Positions 17,502-25,256 of a stretch of DNA of 64,000 bases are shown piece by piece. A program made the position numbers and the translations under genes. Below the pieces are notes generated by a model that saw only the letters and a list, made by a program, of their open reading frames with translations, searched no databases and was not told where the DNA came from. The stretch comes from JARYLZ01 sp964388275 (lineage in GTDB: Bacteria > Bacteroidota > Ignavibacteria > SZUA-365), in contig CAYLZD010000014.1 of assembly GCA_964388275.1 (NCBI GenBank), positions 1 to 64,000 on the forward strand. Direction: 5' to 3'. Positions within the stretch are counted from its first letter, which is position 1. Each line of letters starts with the position of its first letter.

Positions 17502-19484
17502 TTATTGCTGCTCATGCGCGGACGGCTCAATTATTCGTGGTTCGCCGGTGAAAAGTTGCTGCTCGCTGCGTCTGCGCTCGCCGCGATGTGAAATGTAGAA
17601 TTCGATACGCCTGTTTCGAGCTTTCCCGAACGCCGTGGCGTTCGACACGATCGGCCGGCTCTCTCCGAAACCCTGCACAGTCAGTCTGCCTTCTTCCACG
17701 CCTTTCGATATCAGGAACCTGCGCACTGATTTCGCGCGGCGCAGAGACAGGTCCAGATTGTGCTCATCGCTCGCATCGGAATCCGTGTGACCTCGGATTT
17801 CAACCTCCATCCGGGGAAATTCGAAGAACAATTTCGCATTCTCCTCCAGTATGGGTATGGATTCCGGACGGATGATGTCCTTGTCGACTTCGAAATTCAC
17901 TCCGAAAAGCGTAAACAAACCGCCCTCTCTGACCACCAAGGTATCGATTCGCACCAGAGTATCTCTGAGCACCGCTGGTACGGCGAGAGGCGGCCGATCC
18001 GCTCTCGCGGTAGTCAACTGTCGGCGTCCTCCCTGTTCCTGATCCGGACAGCCGTCCGAATCTTCGTATCCGTTGTACACTTCGGGCAACAATGGACATT
18101 GGTCCAGATTGTCGGGCATACCGTCGCCGTCCGTATCGCGGCTCAACGGATTTGTTCCGGTTTCCCGTGCCTCGGTGTAATCCGACCACGAGTCGCCGTC
18201 CGTGTCGGCAAGGAGCGGATTGCTTCGAATGAGGGCGATCTCTTCAAAGTCTGTCAGTCTGTCTCCGTCAGTATCCGGCTTCAACGGATCGGTGCGATAT
18301 CCGAATATTTCATCATAATCTCCGAGACCGTCACCGTCGCTGTCCGGCGCCGTCGGTATGGTTTTATGCGTGATCGCCTCGGCATGATCGCCCACATCAT
18401 CCTTGTCCGTGTCCATATCCCTCGGATTTGTTCCCAAGGCGAGCTCATCTTTGTCCGCCAGGCCGTCACCGTCGGTATCCTGCGCCAGAGGATTCGTCCT
18501 GAACTCCAGGACCTCATCCGAATCGCTCAAGCCGTCGCCATCGGTGTCGGCGAGCAGAGGCGAGGTGCGGTATTTGATAACCTCCACATAATCGTTCAAA
18601 CCGTCGGCGTCCGTATCGGCACGGAGAGGATCACTCTTGTGAATCCGCAGCTCCTGGTAGTCCGAAAGCCCGTCTCCATCAGTGTCCGGGTCGTAAGGAT
18701 TTGTGTTGAGAGCCTCCTCCTCGACGTTTTTCAGGAGGTCGCCGTCGATATCGTCGTTCTCGAACAGGCGGTATTTGATACCGAATGAAAATGCCGAATA
18801 CGCGTCCCCAGCTTCGGTTAGTATGTCGCCGGTGAGCGGCTCCTGCACGTCCTGGATGTACGCGCGTCGGATTTCGGAGGAATTGAAACCGTCGAAATCG
18901 TCAGTGAACAGCAGGTGAAACCGGAGTTCCGCATTTATCGACAGATTTCTCGTCAGGAAATAGTCTGCGCCAATGCCTATCGGCACTGTTATCCCAGCCA
19001 GATGATCGTTGTCCGGTCGGACCGTCACAAGTTCCTGCGAGTAATCATCCGGACCGAATAGAGTCACGCCGCCTCCCAACAACAAGTAAGCGTCGAAATA
19101 TTGACGGGGAAACATATGAATCGCGATTTGCACTGAATACGTGCTGTACCAAGTGCTTCGAAGCGCTGTAGCCGCATTGTCATATTGATATCCGTAAGCG
19201 GTGACCATCTGCCTTCTCTCTCGGCGATAATAGGGTGTCCGTCCGAAATCGGCGCCCAGTCCGAATGATATCTCCGGTAAGACGGAATAATCCGCGCACA
19301 GAGAAAAATGTCCGCCTGTCGATTGATCGGTGAATTCGCCCAAATACTTGGACATTCCGCCGCTTACTCGCAATCCCAGCAGCCCGTCGGCGTATCTCGG
19401 CCGACCCGGATAATCGAGTTGCTGTTGCCCTATGGCAGTCAGACTGGTCAGACAAATCGCAAATATTACATAACAGCTCTTCAT
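17502..19484 (-). CDS. Outer-membrane OmpA-family protein with thrombospondin type 3 repeats
   Basis: 660 residues from the ATG at 19484 (GAGG 6 bases upstream); a start 21 bases earlier is less likely. Signal peptide SCYVIFAICLTSLTAIGQQ. Residues about 25-240 look like an outer-membrane beta-barrel (GLRVSGGMSKYLGEF..., YLLLGGGVTLFG, YFLTRNLSINAELRFHLLF). Residues about 245-480 hold nine calcium-binding TSP3 repeats of the type DTDGDGLSD with a period near 23 residues. The C-terminal 120 residues are an OmpA peptidoglycan-binding domain (FEVDKDIIRPESIPILEENAK ... IRGHTDSDASDEHNLDLSLRRAKSVRRFLI ... GFGESRP ... NRRIEFYI). It should link the outer membrane to the cell wall. A palindrome sits just upstream of the start. 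Confidence 0.9.
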   Translation of the reverse strand: MKSCYVIFAICLTSLTAIGQQQLDYPGRPRYADGLLGLRVSGGMSKYLGEFTDQSTGGHFSLCADYSVLPEISFGLGADFGRTPYYRRERRQMVTAYGYQYDNAATALRSTWYSTYSVQIAIHMFPRQYFDAYLLLGGGVTLFGPDDYSQELVTVRPDNDHLAGITVPIGIGADYFLTRNLSINAELRFHLLFTDDFDGFNSSEIRRAYIQDVQEPLTGDILTEAGDAYSAFSFGIKYRLFENDDIDGDLLKNVEEEALNTNPYDPDTDGDGLSDYQELRIHKSDPLRADTDADGLNDYVEVIKYRTSPLLADTDGDGLSDSDEVLEFRTNPLAQDTDGDGLADKDELALGTNPRDMDTDKDDVGDHAEAITHKTIPTAPDSDGDGLGDYDEIFGYRTDPLKPDTDGDRLTDFEEIALIRSNPLLADTDGDSWSDYTEARETGTNPLSRDTDGDGMPDNLDQCPLLPEVYNGYEDSDGCPDQEQGGRRQLTTARADRPPLAVPAVLRDTLVRIDTLVVREGGLFTLFGVNFEVDKDIIRPESIPILEENAKLFFEFPRMEVEIRGHTDSDASDEHNLDLSLRRAKSVRRFLISKGVEEGRLTVQGFGESRPIVSNATAFGKARNRRIEFYISHRGERRRSEQQLFTGEPRIIEPSAHEQQ

Positions 19485-19502
19485 TTTGGCCTCATTGTAA
19501 TT

Positions 19503-19522
19503 CATTCCATATGCATGGAATG
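19503..19522. promoter_or_regulatory. Palindrome in the leader of the TSP3-OmpA gene
   Basis: Perfect 8-bp inverted repeat CATTCCAT / ATGGAATG around a 4-base centre, ending 19 bases before the chosen ATG. It could be an operator or an mRNA hairpin near the ribosome site. No partner sequence elsewhere in the window was noticed. Confidence 0.35.
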
Positions 19523-19746
19523 CAATTCCAACAATCAGGCCAAACTACAATCGGATTTCCATCGGGATGCCGCTGGCCGAAATCCGACGACATAGATTAT
19601 TGTTTTATAATACTTAACCCTGCATTCAATATACTTCGCGGGAGGCGGACTCACGAACGACGATGTATCATACCGTTACATACAAGAAGCATCATACTGC
19701 ACAATTTGAAAATATTTACACATATCCGTCGTATCCAGACCTTCGG

Positions 19747-20607
19747 TCATTGCTTACGCCTACCCAAAGGGAATGAGGCAACAAGCAGAAATCCGGCCGT
19801 TGCAATCATTGCAAGCAAATCGCGGTTTCTTTCAGAAGGTGGAAACAGACCTTCAAACTCAGTGACATCGTAACCGAACAGAATGCGGTTGATTTCGGGA
19901 ATATTCCCGCCAAACAGCAACAGCCAGGCAGAGGCTGATAAAACGAGCGCGAAAGTGGATAAAAGAAGAGCGCCGTTCCTCTGGAGCTTGTATGCGAACA
20001 ATCCCGAGGCGAACAGGGAACCCGCCAGAGCCCCGATGAACAAAGGTTTTTCGCCTTCGGCGAGATTTATCAACAGAACCGCATTCGCCGCGACCCAAAA
20101 CAAGGAGCTGACGAGAGCTTTAACATATACGCTCCCCGTCAGGGCCTGCTCCACGCTCGAACGCCAGAACAACTCTTGAACGAGCATCATCGGTATTATC
20201 CAGAGAGTCACCAGGGGAAGATCGAGAAGGGCTCCCAGGGCCAGCGTCAGCCACTTCCAGCTCGGATCCACTTCCCCGCCCGTGGAGGCGTGATAGGCGA
20301 CAACGCCGCCAAACGCAAGGAGAGGAAAGAACAGCGCGGCGAGCCAGCGCCCCGGCGAACCGAGCAGCATGCGAATCCCGGTGAACGATTTTATGTCAGA
20401 CCGGAAAAGGAAAATCAAGAAGGGCAGGGGCGCAAGAAACGCGGGCAGAAATTGAAAACCCCAGATCCTGAAGTGCAAGGCCGTATCTGCATAGAGCCAA
20501 AAATATTGCATCAATCCTGTCAGCGCCACGCCCGCAGACAGCCAGGCGAGAAGTGCCCTGCCGCTTGCCGGGGATTTGAGTTGAAACAACTGTCCGCCTG
20601 CCATCAT
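19747..20607 (-). CDS. Polytopic membrane protein, possibly a degenerate CPBP-type protein
   Basis: 286 residues with about eight hydrophobic segments. The segment LVTLWIIPMMLVQELFWRSSVEQALTG, with SSLFWVAANAVLLI after it, recalls the EExxxR and downstream helix of CPBP (CAAX/bacteriocin-processing-like) membrane proteases. The first of the paired acidic residues appears to be Gln here (QELFWR), and the later His motif is absent, so protease activity is doubtful. The ATG overlaps the SpoU methylase stop by 4 bases, making it the last gene of a chain that begins with the nucleotidase. Function otherwise unknown. Confidence 0.6.
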   Translation of the reverse strand: MMAGGQLFQLKSPASGRALLAWLSAGVALTGLMQYFWLYADTALHFRIWGFQFLPAFLAPLPFLIFLFRSDIKSFTGIRMLLGSPGRWLAALFFPLLAFGGVVAYHASTGGEVDPSWKWLTLALGALLDLPLVTLWIIPMMLVQELFWRSSVEQALTGSVYVKALVSSLFWVAANAVLLINLAEGEKPLFIGALAGSLFASGLFAYKLQRNGALLLSTFALVLSASAWLLLFGGNIPEINRILFGYDVTEFEGLFPPSERNRDLLAMIATAGFLLVASFPLGRRKQ

Positions 20608-21398
20608 GGCCTCGTCAGATAAGAAAGAATTATTCCGTGGGCAACGGCAAGATTCAGAGATTCAGCGCGGTTTCCTCCCGGGATCGTCAAACGCACATCG
20701 GCCTGCTCCGCCACATCGGCCGGAAGACCGTGCGCCTCGCTTCCCAGGATGAGTAGCAAGGCGCGGTCGGGTTTGAAGTCCCGGATGGAAACATCGCCGT
20801 CGTGTACTCCTGCCGCGACTTCGCAACCGCGGTCCCGGGCGAGTGCGCACAGATCTGCGTGGCTCCAGTAACGGGCGATCGAAATATGAAAAAGCGAGCC
20901 CATGGTCGCTCGAACCGTCTTGGGATTGGTCGGATCAACGCAGCCGGGCGATAGCAACAGTCCCCGCGCGCCGAACCAGTCGGAGCTGCGAATAATCGTG
21001 CCGAGATTCCCGGGATCGGAGGCAGCCGTCAAGGCGACGAACACTCCTCCACCGTCCGACCCGTCGAATACCGCGTCCGGGGCTTTCAGGGAAAATACCG
21101 CGACAGCGATTATCCCCTGCGAGTTGACGGTGTCGGAAATCCGCTTGAAGTCCTCGATTCCGCTGCGGTAGACAGGTATTCCCCGCGCCGCGGCTGACCG
21201 GATGAGATCCATATAGTGGATGACATGGTTCTCTTCCACCACGCAATACTGGACCGACGTGTTATTGTCGCCGATCGCGTCCCCGACTATGCGCGCGCCT
21301 TCCAGCAGGACGAGCGAGCTTGATTCGCGGAATTTTCTCTGTGAAAGCCGCGCGGCCTCTTTCAGCCGAGCCTTGGGCAGCGGAGGGAGCGGTCCCAT
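20604..21398 (-). CDS. SpoU/TrmH-family RNA 2'-O-methyltransferase
   Basis: 264 residues. AdoMet-dependent ribose methyltransferase of the SPOUT class, with an N-terminal substrate-binding domain and the knotted catalytic domain. The three motifs are DPGNLGTIIRS (128-138, with the catalytic Arg), LGSEAHGL (218-225) and IPGGNRAESLNLAVAHGI (239-256). The target (23S rRNA, as for RlmB, or tRNA) cannot be told from sequence alone. It starts 13 bases after the CX4CH lipoprotein gene and overlaps the following membrane protein gene. Confidence 0.88.
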   Translation of the reverse strand: MGPLPPLPKARLKEAARLSQRKFRESSSLVLLEGARIVGDAIGDNNTSVQYCVVEENHVIHYMDLIRSAAARGIPVYRSGIEDFKRISDTVNSQGIIAVAVFSLKAPDAVFDGSDGGGVFVALTAASDPGNLGTIIRSSDWFGARGLLLSPGCVDPTNPKTVRATMGSLFHISIARYWSHADLCALARDRGCEVAAGVHDGDVSIRDFKPDRALLLILGSEAHGLPADVAEQADVRLTIPGGNRAESLNLAVAHGIILSYLTRP

Positions 21399-21411
21399 GC
21401 TCGCGGCGGCT

Positions 21412-21804
21412 TCAGTTGTACTCCGCTCCTTCGTCCACCCATGTCTTGATGCCGTTCAACTGGTTTTCGTTGACCAGTATCGGGATGTGGGGTGGATGAG
21501 GCAGTCGGCCGTCGATGCGCTGAATGAGAAGACTGGCATCGCTGTCTCCCTTTCTCACGATGCCGGGTTTGTTGATGAAGGCGGAATACGAGGTCAGGCT
21601 CAAGGAATTATCCTTCGGATTGTCGTCGTGACAACCGCTGGTCGCACAGCGCAGCGTGAGAAACGGCTGCACATGCCGCGTGTAGCTGACGTCTTTATCC
21701 GGAAAGATCAGGTCCTTGTCCGGATCGGTGATGGTGTCGGAACACCCCGCTACTATGCCGATAATGAATACCGCAAGCGCAGCACTTGCAAACAGGACTC
21801 TCAT
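21412..21804 (-). CDS. Small lipoprotein with a CX4CH (cytochrome c-like) motif
   Basis: 130 residues. Lipobox AVFIIGIVAGC with the lipidated Cys at 21. The mature part reads VSYTRHVQPFLTLRCATSGCHD, where Cys53, Cys58 and His59 form C-X4-C-H in place of the usual CXXCH. It continues with LSLTSYSAFINKPGIVRKGDSDASLLIQRIDG and ends in WVDEGAEYN. The layout resembles the planctomycete-type cytochrome c domain (PSCyt1), in which such a motif is followed by a 'W...GA' end. Covalent haem attachment is therefore likely but not certain. No Met ligand is obvious. It overlaps the nucleotidase stop by 4 bases. Confidence 0.7.
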   Translation of the reverse strand: MRVLFASAALAVFIIGIVAGCSDTITDPDKDLIFPDKDVSYTRHVQPFLTLRCATSGCHDDNPKDNSLSLTSYSAFINKPGIVRKGDSDASLLIQRIDGRLPHPPHIPILVNENQLNGIKTWVDEGAEYN

Positions 21805-23378
21805 TTCACATCCCCGCCGATCACCGAAATGCGCCCGTCTGTTGCAGATCGGATTTTTCCCTGCTTGCGGACTGCTTCGATAAACACGTCCCTGTCGCTG
21901 ACTGGCGGCATGAGCGTCTGGACTTGGATTTCCGCCTCCGGAAGGTTGAACACGTCGTGCAGATGTCCGCCGACGTAATTGTTCGTCACAATGCTGTATT
22001 TCCGTCCGAAATCGACCGCCGCTCCACCCACGGTGAGCGCGAGCGCTTCCGCAGGCGCTTTGTTACGGTCGTACTTGTAGCGCAGGCCGCTTACCTGGCA
22101 GAATTCCCTCTCTTTCAGTCCCTGAAAGGCCATCATGGAAAGGAGTTGTGCGCCGGTGACTTCGAAAACCACCAGTTCGTTGCCGAAGGGACTGATTTCC
22201 CACAGATCGCGCATCCTGACCGGTCCTGCGTCGAGGTCCTTGCGTATGCCGCCGCTGTTCTGGAATGCGATGTCCGTCTTCGCATGCGCGCGCATGGCGT
22301 CCGCCTGCCAGCTGCCGATGTTGCTCTCCCGCGGTCCGTGGGAGCGCCTCCAGTCTGTCTCCAAGGTCCCGATCACTTCCGACAATCCCGCGTCCACAGA
22401 TGCCTCCAGCTCGCGCACGCGTTCTTCCATGAGAGGATCAGGCGTGACATCATTTGCGAGCGTTTCGACCAGACGTCCGTAGCTCGAGACCACCTTCCGG
22501 GCGCCGCGGTCCCAAGTCAGGTCCAGCACGCCGAGCCAGCGACCGCGCGATCCCGCCTGAACCACGACCGTCCCGCCGATGCGAAGCGGCTTGAACAGCG
22601 CCGTGTGAGAATGTCCACCGACGATGACGTCGACTCCCGAGACTCGGCGCGCGAGCGCCGTGTCGTTCTCCACCCCCATATGGCTGAGCGCGACGATGAG
22701 GTCGGCATGAAACTGCCGCTTCAGGTCGTTCACCATTTGTCTCGTCGTCTTTTCGGCATCGAGCACGTCTAACCCCTGCACGTTCTCACGCAGAGTGAGG
22801 CGGGCCAGGTCCGGCGGCGCCAGTCCGAACACGCCGATCGTGAGCCCCCCCCGTTGCAGTATGCGATAGCGCGGGACGAAAGGCGCTCCGATGGAATTAT
22901 CAAAGAGACTCGCCGAAATCACGGGGAATGTGGCCAGCGGCAGCAGTTCGCGCAACCTGGCGGCGCCGTAGTCGAACTCGTGGTTGCCCAGAGTCATGAC
23001 GTCAGGTTGGATCAGCTCGAGGATGTCGAATTGCGAGCGTCCTTTTGTGATCGCGCAAACCGGAGAGCCCTGCAGATCGTCGCCCGCGTGAAGCAGCATG
23101 GCGTTCGGCTTCTCAGAGCGATACCTGTCCACGTACGCTTTAAGCACGGCCGCGCCTCCCACTTCAACAGCATTGCGAGAGCCGTCGTCCATGGTTTTCG
23201 TGACTGTAAACGGCAGGTTTTGCGAGTGGAAGTCGTTGTAGTGCAGTATTGTTAGGGCAACCCGGCCCGTGTCCTGCGCAGGCAGCGGTGCGTACGCAAG
23301 CAGCAGGAGCGCTGCCGCGGCAAGCGTCGTCAGGAATCGGGAAGCGGTGTTTCGAGAAATGGGACTGACCTTGTTCAC
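21801..23378 (-). CDS. Secreted 5'-nucleotidase / UshA-type metallophosphatase
   Basis: 525 residues. Signal peptide FLTTLAAAALLLLAYAPLPAQ. The calcineurin-like domain carries the metal motifs NDFH (48-51), AGDDLQG (98-104), GNHEFD (131-136) and GGHSH (near 249). The C-terminal 5'-nucleotidase domain (residues about 330-500) includes IGSWQADAMRAHAKTDIAFQNSGGIRKD and the base-stacking region after ISPFGNELVV. Family members remove phosphate from nucleotides or split UDP-sugars in the periplasm; the exact substrate is not fixed by sequence. It is the first gene of a tight chain: nucleotidase, CX4CH lipoprotein, SpoU methylase, membrane protein. Confidence 0.88.
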   Translation of the reverse strand: MNKVSPISRNTASRFLTTLAAAALLLLAYAPLPAQDTGRVALTILHYNDFHSQNLPFTVTKTMDDGSRNAVEVGGAAVLKAYVDRYRSEKPNAMLLHAGDDLQGSPVCAITKGRSQFDILELIQPDVMTLGNHEFDYGAARLRELLPLATFPVISASLFDNSIGAPFVPRYRILQRGGLTIGVFGLAPPDLARLTLRENVQGLDVLDAEKTTRQMVNDLKRQFHADLIVALSHMGVENDTALARRVSGVDVIVGGHSHTALFKPLRIGGTVVVQAGSRGRWLGVLDLTWDRGARKVVSSYGRLVETLANDVTPDPLMEERVRELEASVDAGLSEVIGTLETDWRRSHGPRESNIGSWQADAMRAHAKTDIAFQNSGGIRKDLDAGPVRMRDLWEISPFGNELVVFEVTGAQLLSMMAFQGLKEREFCQVSGLRYKYDRNKAPAEALALTVGGAAVDFGRKYSIVTNNYVGGHLHDVFNLPEAEIQVQTLMPPVSDRDVFIEAVRKQGKIRSATDGRISVIGGDVK

Positions 23379-23425
23379 GATTTATCCAGCGTCCTTTGTC
23401 GTTCTTTCTGTCCGTTAATGAAATT

Positions 23426-23446
23426 GCCCGGAACGATTGACCGGGC
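23426..23446 (-). terminator. Hairpin between the tRNA pair and the nucleotidase gene
   Basis: GCCCGG / CCGGGC, 6 bp with a 9-base loop. On the minus strand it is followed by AATTTCATT, on the plus strand by TTTT. It probably ends or processes the tRNA transcript. Confidence 0.35.
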
Positions 23447-23453
23447 TTTTCTG

Positions 23454-23525
23454 TAGCGCGTACGGGAATCGAACCCGTGTTTTGGCCTTGAGAGGGCCAC
23501 GTCCTGGCCGCTAGACGAACGCGCC
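23454..23525 (-). tRNA. tRNA-Glu (anticodon CTC)
   Basis: 72 nt. Acceptor GGCGCGT pairs with ACGCGCT (one G-U). The anticodon stem TGGCC/GGCCA encloses CTCTCAA, giving anticodon CTC. The T-arm ACGGG-TTCGATT-CCCGT is intact. The discriminator is A and CCA is not encoded (CAG follows). It supplies the GluRS encoded later in the window. Confidence 0.93.
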
Positions 23526-23533
23526 GAAAAAGA

Positions 23534-23563
23534 TTCGGATTCCGATTTTGTTCGAAATCCGAA
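23534..23563 (-). other. Hairpin in the spacer between the two tRNAs
   Basis: Perfect 8-bp arms TTCGGATT / AATCCGAA with a 14-base loop fill most of the 45-base spacer. It probably isolates or marks processing sites in a dicistronic tRNA precursor. Confidence 0.45.
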
Positions 23564-23570
23564 CTTCGTG

Positions 23571-23643
23571 CTGCCCCTCTAGGGTTCGAACCTAGACTTT
23601 TCTGATCCAGAGTCAGACGTGTTGCCAATTACACCAAGGGGCA
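23571..23643 (-). tRNA. tRNA-Gln (anticodon CTG)
   Basis: 73 nt. Acceptor TGCCCCT pairs perfectly with AGGGGCA. The anticodon stem TCTGA/TCAGA encloses CTCTGGA, giving anticodon CTG. The T-arm CTAGG-TTCGAAC-CCTAG is intact. The discriminator is G, typical of tRNA-Gln, and CCA is not encoded. It precedes tRNA-Glu by 45 bases on the same strand. A dedicated GlnRS is encoded in the window, so it should be charged directly. Confidence 0.93.
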
Positions 23644-23660
23644 ATCACCAAAGCTCAGTT

Positions 23661-23689
23661 AAATTAGCGACGTTCGAATAAAAAAGCAA
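23661..23689 (-). promoter_or_regulatory. Candidate promoter of the tRNA-Gln/tRNA-Glu pair
   Basis: On the minus strand TTGCTT (23684-23689), 17 bases, then TAATTT (23661-23666), placing the start of transcription about 10 bases before tRNA-Gln. The -35 match is only partial. Confidence 0.35.
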
Positions 23690-24225
23690 ACCGGGTCAGG
23701 GGGAAATTGCTTGCATGGGGCATTTGTCCGGTGAGAGAATGGGCGCGGTTTCGAGCGGACAACCGGATCACCGAATCGACAGATGTCATATCTTGAAGAG
23801 GTGACATCTCTTCAAGATATGACATCTCTTGATCGAGCGCATGGCTCCGCCTTCAGGGCTTCATATCCCGCGCGATCCCGTGCAACCCAGGACTCAACCG
23901 CCCGCGCTATCAAACAACCGAATCCTGAAATGCCATGCAGGCGCCGCCGGCTTCTTCCCCCAGCCCGCGCTTCCGAACTCTTACGCGTACACATGAATTT
24001 TGTTCCCGCCACTACAATCGCGCCGGATTTCATCGACTCGGGTGTAAAAGCGATTCATAGTCCAGGAAAACAGACGTCATCGCCGTTTCGAGATCCCCAA
24101 GCGGGAGGCTGCCGGTAGATACCGGGATCCGGTCAAATGAGCCGCCACTTCATTCAGTTGATGTATCAGGACCAGCTTGCAGGCGTTGCGGGATATTCTT
24201 CCGTCGCGGATGCGAATCCCTTGGA
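23690..24225. other. Gene-free region
   Basis: More than 500 bases with no convincing gene; the open frames here lack ribosome sites and family features. Its only clear structure is the long inverted repeat listed separately. Confidence 0.55.
23781..23827. repeat. Perfect 20-bp inverted repeat with a 7-base loop
   Basis: The left arm (23781-23800, AGATGTCATATCTTGAAGAG) is exactly the reverse complement of the right arm (23808-23827); the loop is GTGACAT. In addition TGACATCTCTT occurs as a direct repeat starting at 23802 and 23820, so the loop repeats part of the arm. No T-tract follows, so it is not an ordinary terminator. It resembles an extragenic palindromic element. Confidence 0.85.
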
Positions 24226-24969
24226 TCAGGCCGCAGCTTTCGTCTTCCGTGTCATCGATTCCCCGATCCATGCGCCGAACAAAGCGATAACGATCCCGAG
24301 CACGACGCCGATGAGTTTGGCACGGCCCCAGACGGGAACCAGCACTATCTGCACGATGTCGATGCAGATAATAACACTGATGAAACCTGAGATTGCAGCT
24401 TCAGTGATCGTGCGTCCAGGCGACCTCCAGCCGACGAGAAAGCCCGTAAGCAGAATCCCGAGCAGGAAGAACCATGCGATGACGGTGAGATCGGCGCGCA
24501 GAATCACGACGAGAACACTCGCAAGGATCAGATTGAAGGTCATTCCAACGATGATGCCCACGCTGATCCAGTTCCAGAATACCGGGTGCTGGGAGTTTCC
24601 CTTCATAGCTCCGGACTGCAGCATCTCGCCCGCCCACGCGCCGACGAATGATAGGATTATCCCGTTAGATAATACGAGCACCGCATCCGAAGTCGACAGC
24701 TTGCCAAGCGCGACGGTCGGGAACACCTCCATGCCGATCAATGCCACGGCCGAAACCACCAGCGACGCCAATCCCGGTTCCAGAATCGTCTCCTCCCTGC
24801 TGAGCGCGCCCGCGGTTATGCCCGTCAGAAGAAATGCCGACATCGCGGCGAGCACAGGCATTGTAGGCCCCGAGAACCACGAGGCGCTGACTGCGGTCAG
24901 ACCGATAACCGCAACACAACCGATGACGACAGCCATCAGCAAAGCGCCGGTATGTACAGTAGTTTTCAC
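24226..24969 (-). CDS. Polytopic membrane protein with internal duplication
   Basis: 247 residues from a GTG at 24969, preceded by GGAGG 6 bases upstream. A longer open frame extends back but overlaps the divergent gene and lacks hydrophobic character there. About eight Gly/Ala-rich membrane segments in two similar halves. 'LSNGIILSFVGAWAGEMLQ' near residue 110 matches 'GVVLGIVIALFGAWIGESMT' near 230, each preceded by a similar pair of helices. No catalytic or transport signature is seen. It is divergent from the methyltransferase gene. Family not recognised. Confidence 0.65.
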   Translation of the reverse strand: MKTTVHTGALLMAVVIGCVAVIGLTAVSASWFSGPTMPVLAAMSAFLLTGITAGALSREETILEPGLASLVVSAVALIGMEVFPTVALGKLSTSDAVLVLSNGIILSFVGAWAGEMLQSGAMKGNSQHPVFWNWISVGIIVGMTFNLILASVLVVILRADLTVIAWFFLLGILLTGFLVGWRSPGRTITEAAISGFISVIICIDIVQIVLVPVWGRAKLIGVVLGIVIALFGAWIGESMTRKTKAAA

Positions 24970-25014
24970 AAGGTCCTCCGTGTTTTTATGGAATGATGGT
25001 CCGAAGCGGAATGA

Positions 25015-25043
25015 AAAATACAATGAAGTTTTCTTTTCCTCAA
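25015..25043 (-). promoter_or_regulatory. Candidate promoter of the duplicated membrane protein
   Basis: TTGAGG (25038-25043), a 17-base spacer, then TATTTT (25015-25020) on the minus strand, about 45 bases before the GTG start. Confidence 0.4.
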
Positions 25044-25256
25044 CCGCGCGGGAACACGATCTCGTTTGATGGCGGATGTGTTGTGTGATCCTTCCGTGAA
25101 TGCGGATTCCTGAGACGTGGCACACTCGCTCAGTGTGGATGCCACGCGCGAGGCACATCGGCTGTGTCGCAGCGCGATCAGGAGCTCGGTTCGTCGCGTG
25201 AACGACCTGCCTCCGATTTCTCATCGTTCGGATGTATTTTCCCTCGCATTAGAGCG

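Noticed and set aside
17760..18788. 342-codon frame antisense to the TSP3 repeats
   Set aside because: Its regularity is the reverse complement of the Asp-Gly-Asp-Gly repeats, not an independent gene.
23783..24118. 111-codon frame starting inside the 20-bp palindrome
   Set aside because: No ribosome site, composition rich in Arg, Ser and Pro with no fold signature; the first codons are just the palindrome read as protein.
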